A DNA stretch of 47,629 nt, taken from VRUE01 sp033856275. GTDB taxonomy: Bacteria; Actinomycetota; Thermoleophilia; Solirubrobacterales; 70-9. Where the stretch lies: positions 1-47,629 of the forward strand of contig JAWVFJ010000025.1 in NCBI GenBank assembly GCA_033856275.1. Reading direction: 5' to 3'. Each line of letters opens with the position of its first letter. Within the stretch, counting starts at the first letter, position 1. Below are positions 34,073 through 41,836 of the stretch, piece after piece. The notes beneath the pieces were generated by a model, which ran no database searches, had not been told where the DNA came from, and saw only the letters and a program-made list of their open reading frames with translations. The translations under genes were made by a program, and so were the position numbers.

Positions 34073-35164
34073 CTGAATCTCGCGCCGGGGGTTGCCTACG
34101 GTCTGATCTGGGCCGGCTTTGCCGGTTACCTCGGCGCGCTCGCCTGGGCGCCGCGACTGGGCCGGCGCATCATCTGGACGGCGATCGGCGTCCTCCTCGC
34201 CATTTTCGCCTGCCTGCCACCGCTGCTTTCCCACGACGTCTATAGCTACGTCGACTACGCCCGCCTCGGGGTCCTGCACGGCGTCGACCCCTACGTTCGC
34301 GGACCAGCGGCGGTGCCGACAGATCCCGCCTTTGTCCATGTCACCTGGCGGCACACGACGAGCGCCTACGGCCCCCTCTTCACCCTGGCGACCTACCCGC
34401 TCGCCTGGCTGCCGGTCGGCGTCGCCGCCTACGTCCTCAAGGCGTTCTCCGCGGCCGCCGCCCTCGCCACCGCACTGCTCGTCTCACGCCTAGCGCCGGC
34501 CCGTGGTATCGATTCTCTGCGCGCCGCCGCGTTCGTCGCGCTAAATCCGCTCGTCCTGGTCCACGTGGTCGGCGGTCCACACAACGACGCGATCGCCGTA
34601 CTGCTAATGACGCTGGGTGTTGGCGGAGTACTGACGGCACGCGAAAGCTCCGCCGGAGCCGCCTTCGTTGCCGCAATCGCGGTGAAGGCCTCAACCGGCG
34701 TTGCGGCGCCTTTCGCGCTGCTCGGCGCCTCGCGCAAGAGGCGCCTGGTCGCAGGGGCACTCCTCGCTCTCGCCCTGACGGTCGCCGTCTCCAATCTCGC
34801 TTTCGGCTGGCACTGGCTCGACGCCTTCACCCTTATCGGCGGGAATCAGGGCCACACGAGCCACCTGAGCATCCCGACCACGGCAGCACGCCTAACCGGC
34901 CTAGACCCCGACACGACCCGCATCGCCGCCGGAGCCCTCTTCACGGCCCTGATCGTCTACCTCCTCATCTGGACCCACCGAGGCGGCGACTGGCTCCGCG
35001 CGACCGCCTGGGCCACGACGGGATTGCTATTTGCCACCGCCTGGCTCTTGCCTTGGTACCTCCTCTGGCCATTGCCCGCCGCAGCTCTCTCCAGAGACCG
35101 TGCCCTACAGCTTCTGGTGCTAGCCCTAACGGCGTACCAGCTCAGTGCCCGCATCCCGCTGTAG
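34073..35164 (+). CDS. GT-C-type polyprenol-sugar glycosyltransferase, membrane protein (apparent CTG start)
   Basis: About 363 residues if started at the CTG at 34073, which has GGGAG eight bases upstream. No ATG, GTG or TTG occurs in frame before 34313. Starting there would delete two membrane helices and the conserved loop LLSHDVYSYVDYARLGVLHG, which carries the acidic residue typical of GT-C mannosyl- and arabinofuranosyltransferases, followed by VDPYV. Further helices include FVALNPLVLVHVVGG and PHNDAIAVLLMTLGVGG. It should transfer a sugar from a lipid-linked donor on the outer membrane face. It immediately follows the PBP stop (same frame, zero spacing) and is followed at seven bases by element copy 2. 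Confidence 0.82.
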   Translation: MNLAPGVAYGLIWAGFAGYLGALAWAPRLGRRIIWTAIGVLLAIFACLPPLLSHDVYSYVDYARLGVLHGVDPYVRGPAAVPTDPAFVHVTWRHTTSAYGPLFTLATYPLAWLPVGVAAYVLKAFSAAAALATALLVSRLAPARGIDSLRAAAFVALNPLVLVHVVGGPHNDAIAVLLMTLGVGGVLTARESSAGAAFVAAIAVKASTGVAAPFALLGASRKRRLVAGALLALALTVAVSNLAFGWHWLDAFTLIGGNQGHTSHLSIPTTAARLTGLDPDTTRIAAGALFTALIVYLLIWTHRGGDWLRATAWATTGLLFATAWLLPWYLLWPLPAAALSRDRALQLLVLALTAYQLSARIPL

Positions 35165-35171
35165 CGGCTGG

Positions 35172-35285
35172 AGGAGGGGTCGGGTACCCCTGCGAACGGC
35201 TTGTACTTTTTCGGCAATCCAACCTCGGACGGCCCCACCCGATCCACCGAAAAAGTTGAGTGAGCTGGGGTACCTGACCCCTCCT
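35172..35285 (+). repeat. Covarying-arm hairpin element, copy 2
   Basis: Core CTTGTACTTTTTCGG from 35200 and CCGAAAAAGTTGAG (35247-35260). Arms AGGAGGGGTCGGGTACCCC (35172-) and GGGGTACCTGACCCCTCCT (-35285) pair over 19 bases with one G.U-type change. The element exactly fills the gap between two convergent stop codons (35164 and 35287), beginning seven bases after the glycosyltransferase stop, a position that suits a bidirectional terminator. Confidence 0.88.
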
Positions 35286-35286
35286 T

Positions 35287-36336
35287 CTACCCCTCTTCGG
35301 CGGCCGCTGCTTCCTCCTCGGCAGATGGATGAATCACCCCGGTATGTATGGACCACCCCTCGCGCCGCCCCATAGCCGTCACGACCCCGACATAGAGAAT
35401 CTCAACCACGGTCAGCACTCCCCGCACCACAATCGCGACCAACGAGGCGACCGCGAAGCTGTTGCCGGGAGCCGCCACCTTGAACGCCCAGGCAAAGGCC
35501 GCATCGCGGATGCCAAGGCCTGCCGGCGCAACCAGGGTGACCAGCGCCGCGACGTAGCCGAAGGCCTGGGCGGCGCCAGCGACGGCGATGTCACTCGCCG
35601 AGACACCGCTCACCGAGCGGGCCACACACCAGATGCCCAACGCGATCACGCCCCAGTTGAGCGCGTAGAAGGCCATCACCGCGATCACTCCCTGCAGCGA
35701 CATCACCTCTGGCAGCGGTTCGCGGCCGAAGGCACGCAGCGCGCGGTTGGCCAGCGGTCCAAAGACGCGCGGATGCAGGAGGGTGACCAGTAGCGGGATC
35801 AGCAGCAGGATCCCCCAACGCAGCGGCTGTCCGTGCAGGTCGGGATGGTCGATCAGGAAGTAGGCGGCGACGACGATCGCCGAAGTCGCCTGCAGGGCCT
35901 GTTCGTAGACGATGCTGGCGATCGTCAGCCGTCGCGGTACCCCGGCCCGCTCGGAAAGCAGCACGCGGCCCAGCACGTAAAGCACGCTGCCGGGCACGTA
36001 GCGGGCGAGCAGCGGCTGGCCCCAGGCGACCTGTGCCCGCCGCGCACCGAGCTTGTAGCCGAGGAAGCGCAGGATCAGGTCCCAGCCGAGCGCGTTGAGC
36101 GAGTAGAAGATCGGCAGGATGACGAAGGCCGGGATCAGCCAGAGGACGTGGAAGTGAACGCCCTTGTCCTTGATCTCGGCCCACTGATCGACGACGGTGA
36201 GGACGAGGAAACCGAAAACGAGGATCGCGATACCAAGCTGGATCGCCAGCCGCACGCGCTTGCTGTGCGGCGGCTTGGTGCCGAATTTAGCGCCGGCTTC
36301 GCCGATGCGATGTAGAAGTGGCTGGCTGGGCTCCAC
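35287..36336 (-). CDS. MprF/AglD-like (UPF0104) polytopic membrane protein
   Basis: 349 residues with about eight membrane helices and the family layout. Diagnostic stretches are QVAWGQPLLARYVPGSVLYV (the conserved re-entrant region), LTIASIVYEQALQATSAIVV and the late VTLVAPAGLGIRDAAFAW motif. The family (lysylphosphatidylglycerol synthase membrane domain, DUF/UPF0104) flips or transfers lipid-linked groups; the cytoplasmic aminoacyl-transferase domain of true MprF is absent. Next to a PBP and a GT-C enzyme, a role with cell-envelope lipids is plausible. A Glu/Ala-rich tail (HPSAEEEAAAAEEG) ends the protein beside element copy 2. Confidence 0.88.
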   Translation of the reverse strand: MEPSQPLLHRIGEAGAKFGTKPPHSKRVRLAIQLGIAILVFGFLVLTVVDQWAEIKDKGVHFHVLWLIPAFVILPIFYSLNALGWDLILRFLGYKLGARRAQVAWGQPLLARYVPGSVLYVLGRVLLSERAGVPRRLTIASIVYEQALQATSAIVVAAYFLIDHPDLHGQPLRWGILLLIPLLVTLLHPRVFGPLANRALRAFGREPLPEVMSLQGVIAVMAFYALNWGVIALGIWCVARSVSGVSASDIAVAGAAQAFGYVAALVTLVAPAGLGIRDAAFAWAFKVAAPGNSFAVASLVAIVVRGVLTVVEILYVGVVTAMGRREGWSIHTGVIHPSAEEEAAAAEEG

Positions 36337-36388
36337 GTCGGTCGCACCTTAGTGACGGCGCTGGCCAGCGAGCAGGGACAATGGGCGC

Positions 36389-37399
36389 ATGGGTGAGTTC
36401 GAGCTCTTGGCGCGGATACGTGAGCGGCTACCCGCCCCGAGCTCCCGTATTCGCCTCGGCAGTGGCGACGACGCCGCGATCACGGTGCCCGGAAGGGCCA
36501 CGGCGACCTCGGTCGATGCCCTCGTCGACGGCGTGCACTTCCGCCGCGACCTGGCAACCCCTGAGCAGATCGGCCACAAGGCCTTGGCCACAGCGCTGTC
36601 AGATCTCGCAGCGATGGGAGCAGAGCCCGGCGAGGCCTACGTCGTCCTCGGAATCCCCCCGGACTTCGCCGACGACGATTGCATCGAGTTGCTCGACGGC
36701 ATGATCGCGCTCGCCCAGCGCACCGGAACGGCCCTGGCCGGTGGCGACCTGACCCGCGCAGGCGAGCTCTTCCTGGCGGTGACGGTGGTCGGCCACGCAC
36801 CCGATCCGGACTCGCTCATCCACCGCGGCGGCGCCGGCCCCGGCGACGCACTTGTCCTGACCGGCGAGATCGGAGCCGCGGCTGCCGGCCTGCAGCTCCT
36901 GGAAGCCTCCGATTGTGCAATTAACCACGCTATAAGAGGGTCAATCCCGCGGTCGGCGTCGAATTGGGAGGAGGCGTTGCGTGCGCGGCAGCTCCAGCCG
37001 ATACCGCGACTCGGTGCCGGACAGGCACTGGCGAGAGCAGGCGCCACAGCGATGATCGACCTCAGCGACGGACTCGGCAGCGACGCCGGGCACATCGCGA
37101 AGCGGAGTGGCGTGGGCCTCCGAATCGACGCCGAGTCGATCCCGCTTGCGGCAGGGAGCAAGAAGCTGATGGCGGCTGTGGGACGAGACCCGTGGGAGCT
37201 ACTCAGTGGCGGCGAGGACTACGAGTTGCTCGCCACCATCCCGCCCGAGCGACTCACCGAGGCGCAGCGCCGTGTGCAGGAGGGGGAAAAGGGCATCGCC
37301 CTGACGGAGATCGGCGTAGTCGTCGCCGGCTCGGGGGTCGAGATCAGGCTGCCCGGCGGCCGGCTTCTGGAGCCGGCGGGATTCGACCAGCTCGCATGA
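36389..37399 (+). CDS. thiL: Thiamine-monophosphate kinase
   Basis: 336 residues. The N-terminus GEFELLARIRERL and IRLGSGDDAA (Mg-ATP-binding Asp pair), TSVDALVDGVHF, ALATALSDLAAMGAEP, ALAGGDLTRAGELFLAVTV and AMIDLSDGLGSDAGHIAKRSG are signature segments of the ThiL/PurM-type ATP-binding fold. The enzyme phosphorylates thiamine monophosphate to thiamine diphosphate. A later LLSGGEDYELLATI segment completes the family pattern. The 3' end overlaps by 56 bp a small ORF on the opposite strand. A short locally AT-richer stretch (36915-36945, encoding DCAINHAIRGSI) interrupts the otherwise uniform composition. Confidence 0.95.
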   Translation: MGEFELLARIRERLPAPSSRIRLGSGDDAAITVPGRATATSVDALVDGVHFRRDLATPEQIGHKALATALSDLAAMGAEPGEAYVVLGIPPDFADDDCIELLDGMIALAQRTGTALAGGDLTRAGELFLAVTVVGHAPDPDSLIHRGGAGPGDALVLTGEIGAAAAGLQLLEASDCAINHAIRGSIPRSASNWEEALRARQLQPIPRLGAGQALARAGATAMIDLSDGLGSDAGHIAKRSGVGLRIDAESIPLAAGSKKLMAAVGRDPWELLSGGEDYELLATIPPERLTEAQRRVQEGEKGIALTEIGVVVAGSGVEIRLPGGRLLEPAGFDQLA

Positions 37400-37532
37400 A
37401 GCTCTCGCTGGTAAGCAGTTCCCGCACGCCGCGCCGCTGCAGCATCGCATCGGCGATCAGCGACGGCTCGGGTTTGTAATGACCCGTCTCGACCAAGCTC
37501 TTCAACTGTCGTGGTTGCATCCTGCGCTTCAT
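37344..37532 (-). CDS. Small FlgM-like ORF antisense to the thiL 3' end
   Basis: 62 residues, ATG at 37532. The segment QPRQLKSLVETGHYKPEPS followed by LIADAMLQRRGVREL resembles the C-terminal half of FlgM-type anti-sigma factors (two helices with a G-x-Y-x-P/D-x-x-x-I-A-x-A-M pattern). No flagellar gene is present in the window, so an anti-sigma or other small regulatory role is only an inference. The last ~19 codons lie opposite the end of thiL. A palindrome (37557-37569) sits about 25 bp upstream of the start. Confidence 0.5.
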   Translation of the reverse strand: MKRRMQPRQLKSLVETGHYKPEPSLIADAMLQRRGVRELLTSESFMRAGRIPPAPEAGRRAA

Positions 37533-37556
37533 ATCGGCTTTCTACCCCGCAACCTT

Positions 37557-37569
37557 AGTACTTGGTACT
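37557..37569. promoter_or_regulatory. AGTAC-TTG-GTACT dyad in the intergenic region
   Basis: A perfect five-base inverted repeat around TTG lies between the small leftward ORF (start 37532) and the response regulator (start 37609). Its position upstream of both divergent genes suits an operator, perhaps for the response regulator itself, but no second site is seen. Confidence 0.35.
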
Positions 37570-37608
37570 CGCACATCTGTCCAAGCTGGCCAGAGATACG
37601 CTTTGTCC

Positions 37609-38304
37609 ATGCCTAACGGATCGACCCGCATCCTCCTCGTCGATGACGAGCAGTCGATTCAGACGCTGCTCTCCTACCCGCTGCGCAAGGACGGCTACCA
37701 CGTCACTTCCGCTCAGGACGGACGGGAAGCGCTGCAGCGCTTCGAAGAGGCCCGCTTCGATTTGGTCATCCTCGACCTGATGCTGCCCAAGCTCGACGGC
37801 GTCGAAGTCTGCCGCGAGCTGCGCTCGCGCAGCCAGGTGCCGATCATCATGCTGACCGCGAAGGGCTCAGAGACCGACAAGGTCGCCGGCCTCGAGGTTG
37901 GCGCCGACGACTACATCACCAAGCCTTTCTCGATGCGCGAGTTCCGCAGCAGGGTCAAGGCGGCGCTGCGCCGCTCGCGAATGGCGGGTGACCCGCCGGA
38001 GGAGGAGACGATCGACCAGGGCGAGCTGAAGATCGACTTCGGTCGGCGCATGGTCACCTTGCGTGAGGAGGAGATCCGCGTTACCTACGTTGAGTTCGAG
38101 ATCCTCGGCGCCCTGGCCCGCTCCCCCGGCCGTGTGCTCAGTCGAGAGACCCTGCTCGAGTACGTCTGGGGAGATTCCGAGTACCGCGATCCGCGCACCG
38201 TCGACGTCCACATTCGCCACCTGCGCGAGAAGCTGGAGAGCGACCCCAAGGAGCCCGAGTTCCTCTTCACCGTACGCGGCGTCGGCTACCGCTTCCGGGA
38301 GTAG
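37609..38304 (+). CDS. OmpR/PhoB-family response regulator
   Basis: 231 residues from the ATG at 37609 (a TTG two codons earlier is possible). The receiver domain has the acidic pair in RILLVDDEQ, phospho-acceptor Asp56 in LVILDLMLP, Thr in MLTAK and Lys105 in YITKPF. The winged-helix effector domain shows LREEEIRVTYVEFEILGALA, LSRETLLEYVWGD, RTVDVHIRHLREKLE and FTVRGVGYRF. It binds DNA when phosphorylated, presumably by the histidine kinase encoded seven bases downstream. The HtrA protease gene in the same operon suggests that the system senses envelope stress. Confidence 0.96.
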   Translation: MPNGSTRILLVDDEQSIQTLLSYPLRKDGYHVTSAQDGREALQRFEEARFDLVILDLMLPKLDGVEVCRELRSRSQVPIIMLTAKGSETDKVAGLEVGADDYITKPFSMREFRSRVKAALRRSRMAGDPPEEETIDQGELKIDFGRRMVTLREEEIRVTYVEFEILGALARSPGRVLSRETLLEYVWGDSEYRDPRTVDVHIRHLREKLESDPKEPEFLFTVRGVGYRFRE

Positions 38305-38311
38305 CGCGCCC

Positions 38312-39379
38312 GTGCGCCGGTTCAGGCTGACCAGCGTGGGCGACCGGATCATCGTTATCTCGGTGGCCATCGCGGCCGGGACTACGCTCATGATCTATGT
38401 CTACACCGTCGCGATCGGCGGCAGCGGTGGGTCCAGCGAAGTCAAGGGCGAGATCCTCGCCGGCGGCGCGCTGGGGGTGATCCTCGCCGGCGCCGGCGGC
38501 AGCTACTACGCGTACGTCGCCAGCCGCAATATCCGCCGCCTCCAGGACGCCGCGCGCAAGGTCGCCGACGGCAACTTCGAAACGCCGATCCCGATCTCGT
38601 CGGTCGGCCAGTTCGGCCAGCTCGCTCGAACCTTCAACGAGATGCAGCGGCGCCTCTCCGAGCTTGACAGCGCCCGCAAGCAGTTCATCGCCAATGCCTC
38701 GCACGAGCTGCGTACGCCGATCTTCAGCCTCGGCGGCTTCGTCGAACTCCTCGAGGAGGAGGATCCGAGCCCGGAGGAGCGAGCCGAGTTCGTGCACACG
38801 ATGCGCGAACAGATCGTCCGCTTGACCAAGCTCACCGCCGATCTGCTCGACCTCTCTCAGCTCGACGCCGGCGCCGTGGCAATGAAGAGCAGCAGCGTCG
38901 ACCTCGGTTCATTGGCGCGTGAAGTGGCGCGCGAGTTCGGCCCGCGCGCCGATCGCCGCGGCTCCCGCCTCGAGCTGCGTACTCCCGAGGAGCCGGTAAT
39001 CGCCAGCGCCGACCCCGACCGCGTGCGCCAAGTCATCCGTATCCTCCTCGACAACGCCCTCACGCACACCCCCGAGGGCACCAAGGTGACCGTGACCACC
39101 TACTCCGTCAACCGCCGCGCCGAGCTGACCGTCTCCGACGACGGTCCCGGCATCCCACGCCGCGTCCACAGCCGCATCTTCGAGCGCTTCTACACCGCCG
39201 ACTCGGCTGGTGGCTCTGGGCTCGGACTTGCGATCGCCACCGAGCTCGCCCAGCGAATGGAGGGCCGGGTCGCGATCGCTTCCAGCAAGCGGTTCACCGC
39301 CTTCACGCTCGACCTGCCGCGCTCACGCACTGGCGTGGCCGAGCCAGTCGCAACAGCGACGCCCAAGGCAGCGGCATGA
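38312..39379 (+). CDS. Sensor histidine kinase
   Basis: 355 residues from the GTG at 38312; upstream frame is antisense-like and overlaps the regulator. Two membrane segments (RIIVISVAIAAGTTLMIYVY and ILAGGALGVILAGAGGSYYA) flank a very short extracytoplasmic loop of about 15 residues, so sensing is probably within the membrane. A HAMP domain (SRNIRRLQDAARKVADGNF) leads to the DHp helix with FIANASHELRTP (His131) and the ATPase domain with ILLDNALTHTPEG (N box), VSDDGPGIP (G1) and GSGLGLAI (G2). The stop overlaps the htrA start by four bases (ATGA). Confidence 0.95.
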   Translation: MRRFRLTSVGDRIIVISVAIAAGTTLMIYVYTVAIGGSGGSSEVKGEILAGGALGVILAGAGGSYYAYVASRNIRRLQDAARKVADGNFETPIPISSVGQFGQLARTFNEMQRRLSELDSARKQFIANASHELRTPIFSLGGFVELLEEEDPSPEERAEFVHTMREQIVRLTKLTADLLDLSQLDAGAVAMKSSSVDLGSLAREVAREFGPRADRRGSRLELRTPEEPVIASADPDRVRQVIRILLDNALTHTPEGTKVTVTTYSVNRRAELTVSDDGPGIPRRVHSRIFERFYTADSAGGSGLGLAIATELAQRMEGRVAIASSKRFTAFTLDLPRSRTGVAEPVATATPKAAA

Positions 39380-40548
39380 GGGGTGCAACGCAAAGTCCCC
39401 TTACGGGGGGGATAAAGCGTTGCACCGTCCTCTTTGTGGGTTTGGGATTGGCGCTCCTTCTTGCCGGCTGCGGCGGCGCGGGCGGCAGCGGCAGCTCCGC
39501 CACGCAGACGGCGACGGTCACCCGGACGACCCCGCAAGTGGCCGTGCAAACGGCGGAGCACGGCTTCGACGCGGCCAAGGTCTACCGCGAGGCATCGCCG
39601 GGAGTCGTCACGATCCGCTCGGTCTTCAAAGGCGGCGGCGGAGCGGCGGAGGGCTCGGGCTTCGTGCTCGATGCCGACGGTCGGGTCGTCACCAACGCCC
39701 ACGTCGTCACCGACGAATCGACCGGCACCCGCAAGGCGGCCAAGGAAGTCTTTGTCGAGTTTCCCGATCGCAACGTTGTCCCGGCCACGATCGTCGGCTT
39801 CGACCCCTTCGCCGACGTCGCCCTGCTGCAGGTGAAGCCAGACGGCTTCAAGCTGCACCCGCTGCGGCTCGGCAACGACAACGAACTCGTCGTCGGCCAG
39901 CCGGTGGCGGCGATCGGCAGCCCCTTCGGCGAGCAGCAGTCGCTCTCAGTCGGCGTGGTCTCTGCGACCGACCGCTCAGTCGAATCGCTCACCAAGTTCC
40001 AGATCGAGGGAGCGATCCAGACCGACGCCTCGATCAACCCCGGCAATTCGGGCGGCCCGCTGCTCGACGCCGGTGCACGAGTCCTCGGTATCAACGAGCA
40101 GATCGAGACCAGCTCCGGCTCCAACTCGGGCGTCGGCTTCGCCGTGCCGGTCTCGGCGATCAAGGGCTCGATCGCCCAGCTGGAAGCCGACGGCGAAGCC
40201 GAATACGCCTACATCGGCGTCGCCACTCAGCCGGTCTATCCCCAACTCGCCGAAAAGCTGGGGCTGGACACCGACCACGGGGGTCTGATCTCCGAAGTGG
40301 TCGCCGGCGGTCCGGCCGACAAGGCGGGTCTGCGCGGCGCCGACGGCAAGCTGCGTTTCCAGGCGGCGACCTATGAAACGGGCGGCGACCTGATCGTCTC
40401 CATCGACGGCCATCCAGTGACCAGGCCCGAAGATCTCGCTCGCTACATCTCGTTCCTCCAGCCGGGCCAGACGGTGAAGCTGGAGATCCTGCGGGACGGC
40501 AAACGCGAGCAAATCGAAGTGACTCTGGGCAAGCGTCCGCAGGGCTAA
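39376..40548 (+). CDS. HtrA/DegP-type trypsin-like serine protease with PDZ domain, lipoprotein
   Basis: 390 residues. Lipobox LLLAGC gives lipidated Cys32 and an outer-face membrane anchor. Catalytic triad: His109 in VVTNAHVV, Asp147 in FADVAL, Ser225 in NPGNSGGPLL. A C-terminal PDZ domain (about 285-385) contains GGLISEVVAGGPADKAGLRG and GGDLIVSIDGHPV. These proteases degrade or refold damaged envelope proteins. The ATG overlaps the kinase stop (ATGA), but the first ~16 codons run through a strong inverted repeat (39382-39426). A GTG at 39436 just before the hydrophobic signal core is an alternative start. Operon position implies control by the adjacent two-component system. Confidence 0.94.
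   Translation: MRGATQSPLTGGIKRCTVLFVGLGLALLLAGCGGAGGSGSSATQTATVTRTTPQVAVQTAEHGFDAAKVYREASPGVVTIRSVFKGGGGAAEGSGFVLDADGRVVTNAHVVTDESTGTRKAAKEVFVEFPDRNVVPATIVGFDPFADVALLQVKPDGFKLHPLRLGNDNELVVGQPVAAIGSPFGEQQSLSVGVVSATDRSVESLTKFQIEGAIQTDASINPGNSGGPLLDAGARVLGINEQIETSSGSNSGVGFAVPVSAIKGSIAQLEADGEAEYAYIGVATQPVYPQLAEKLGLDTDHGGLISEVVAGGPADKAGLRGADGKLRFQAATYETGGDLIVSIDGHPVTRPEDLARYISFLQPGQTVKLEILRDGKREQIEVTLGKRPQG
39382..39426. repeat. Perfect 10-bp inverted repeat hairpin at the kinase/htrA junction
   Basis: GGTGCAACGC (39382-39391) and GCGTTGCACC (39417-39426) are exact inverted repeats. Inside, TCCCC (39396-39400) can pair with GGGGA (39408-39412), giving a two-part hairpin. It begins three bases after the kinase stop and lies within the first codons of htrA, so it could act as an attenuator, a processing site or a translation-blocking structure. 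Confidence 0.6.
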
Positions 40549-40584
40549 AGAACGGGCGACCGCCGGGCGATGTAGAAATCCCGG

Positions 40585-41823
40585 ATGCTTCAGGAAGTCT
40601 CCCTAGGCCAGAAGTCCCTTTCCGACTACACCCACATAGCCGGAAAGGAGACGATCGAACGCATCCGCGAGCTAGCGGAGCCGATGAAAGGGCACCGCGT
40701 CCTGCACGTCAGCGCTACCGCGTTCGGCGGCGGCGTCTCGGAGATTCTCTACACGATCGTGCCGCTGATGCGCGACATTGGCATCGACGCCCACTGGCAC
40801 GTGATCTTCGGCAAAGAGGAGTTCTTCAATGCGACCAAGCTCCTCCACAACTCGCTGCAGGGAGCGGAGGAAACCCTGAGCGAGGAGCAGTGGCAGGTCT
40901 TCGACGAGATCAACAGGATCAACGCCGAGGGGCTGGAAGGCGAGTGGGACACGGTGATCGTCCATGACCCCCAGCCGATCGGCCTGCGCCGCGGCGCCAA
41001 GGAGAAGGGCCGCAACTGGATCTGGCGCTGCCACATCGATCTCTCCGAGCCCAACCCGGAGCCGATCGCTCGACTGCTGCCGATGATCGAGGAGTACGAC
41101 GCGACCGTCTGGCACCTGCCCACCTATGTGCCAAAAGGAGTCGATGGCCACAACGGCGTGCGCATCATCCCGCCGGCGATCGATCCGCTCTCGCCGAAGA
41201 ACATGGCCTTCTCGCCCGACGACGCCGCCTTCGTCTGCCGCCAGTTCGGCATCGACGTCGACCGGCCGCTGCTGACCCAGGTCTCGCGCTTCGACCCCTG
41301 GAAGGACCCGATGGGCGTGATCGACGCCTACCGGATCGTCCATGAGCAGGTTCCCGAGGTGCAGCTGGCCTTGGTCGGCTCGATGGCCACCGACGATCCG
41401 GAGGGATGGGATTTCTTCCAGCGCACCTTCGAGTACGCCGAGGGGGATGAGGACATCAAGATCCTCAACAACCTCAACAACGTCGGCGCGATCGAGGTCA
41501 ACGCCTTCCAATCGCAGTCCGACGTCTGCCTGCAGAAGTCGATCCGCGAGGGTTTCGGCCTGACCGTCACCGAGGCGCTCTGGAAGGGACGGCCGACGAT
41601 CGGCGGCAACGTCGGTGGCATCCCCTTGCAGATCAAGGACGGCGAGACCGGCTTTCTGGTCGACTCCTCCGAGCAGTGCGCGCAGCGCTGTATCGAGATC
41701 CTCGCCAATCCCGAGCTGGGCAAGCGCCTCGGCCGGGCCGGCAAGGAACATGCCCGCCACCACTTTCTCTCGCCGCGCCTGCTGCGCGACTGGGTCGAAC
41801 TGCTGGCTGAGCTCGATACCTGA
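40585..41823 (+). CDS. treT: Trehalose glycosyltransferring synthase (TreT-type GT4)
   Basis: 412 residues. The N-terminus HIAGKETIERIRELAEPMKG followed by HRVLHVSATAFGGGVSEILY and LVPLMRD-like VPLMRDIGIDAHWHVI matches TreT and trehalose-phosphorylase-type family 4 glycosyltransferases. Further motifs are VHDPQPIGLR, IPPAIDPLSPKN, QVSRFDPWKDPMGVIDAY and the donor-binding KSIREGFGLTVTEALWKGRP. TreT joins glucose from a nucleotide donor (UDP- or ADP-glucose) directly to glucose, giving trehalose in one reversible step. The gene converges on an OtsA-like gene 13 bp away, so the cell appears to have two routes for this osmoprotectant. Confidence 0.9.
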   Translation: MLQEVSLGQKSLSDYTHIAGKETIERIRELAEPMKGHRVLHVSATAFGGGVSEILYTIVPLMRDIGIDAHWHVIFGKEEFFNATKLLHNSLQGAEETLSEEQWQVFDEINRINAEGLEGEWDTVIVHDPQPIGLRRGAKEKGRNWIWRCHIDLSEPNPEPIARLLPMIEEYDATVWHLPTYVPKGVDGHNGVRIIPPAIDPLSPKNMAFSPDDAAFVCRQFGIDVDRPLLTQVSRFDPWKDPMGVIDAYRIVHEQVPEVQLALVGSMATDDPEGWDFFQRTFEYAEGDEDIKILNNLNNVGAIEVNAFQSQSDVCLQKSIREGFGLTVTEALWKGRPTIGGNVGGIPLQIKDGETGFLVDSSEQCAQRCIEILANPELGKRLGRAGKEHARHHFLSPRLLRDWVELLAELDT

Positions 41824-41836
41824 GCCGGGTCCCCGG

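Noticed and set aside
32588..34354. A 588-codon leftward frame antisense to the PBP
   Set aside because: The PBP strand has complete GT51 and transpeptidase motifs; the antisense frame is a codon-bias shadow.
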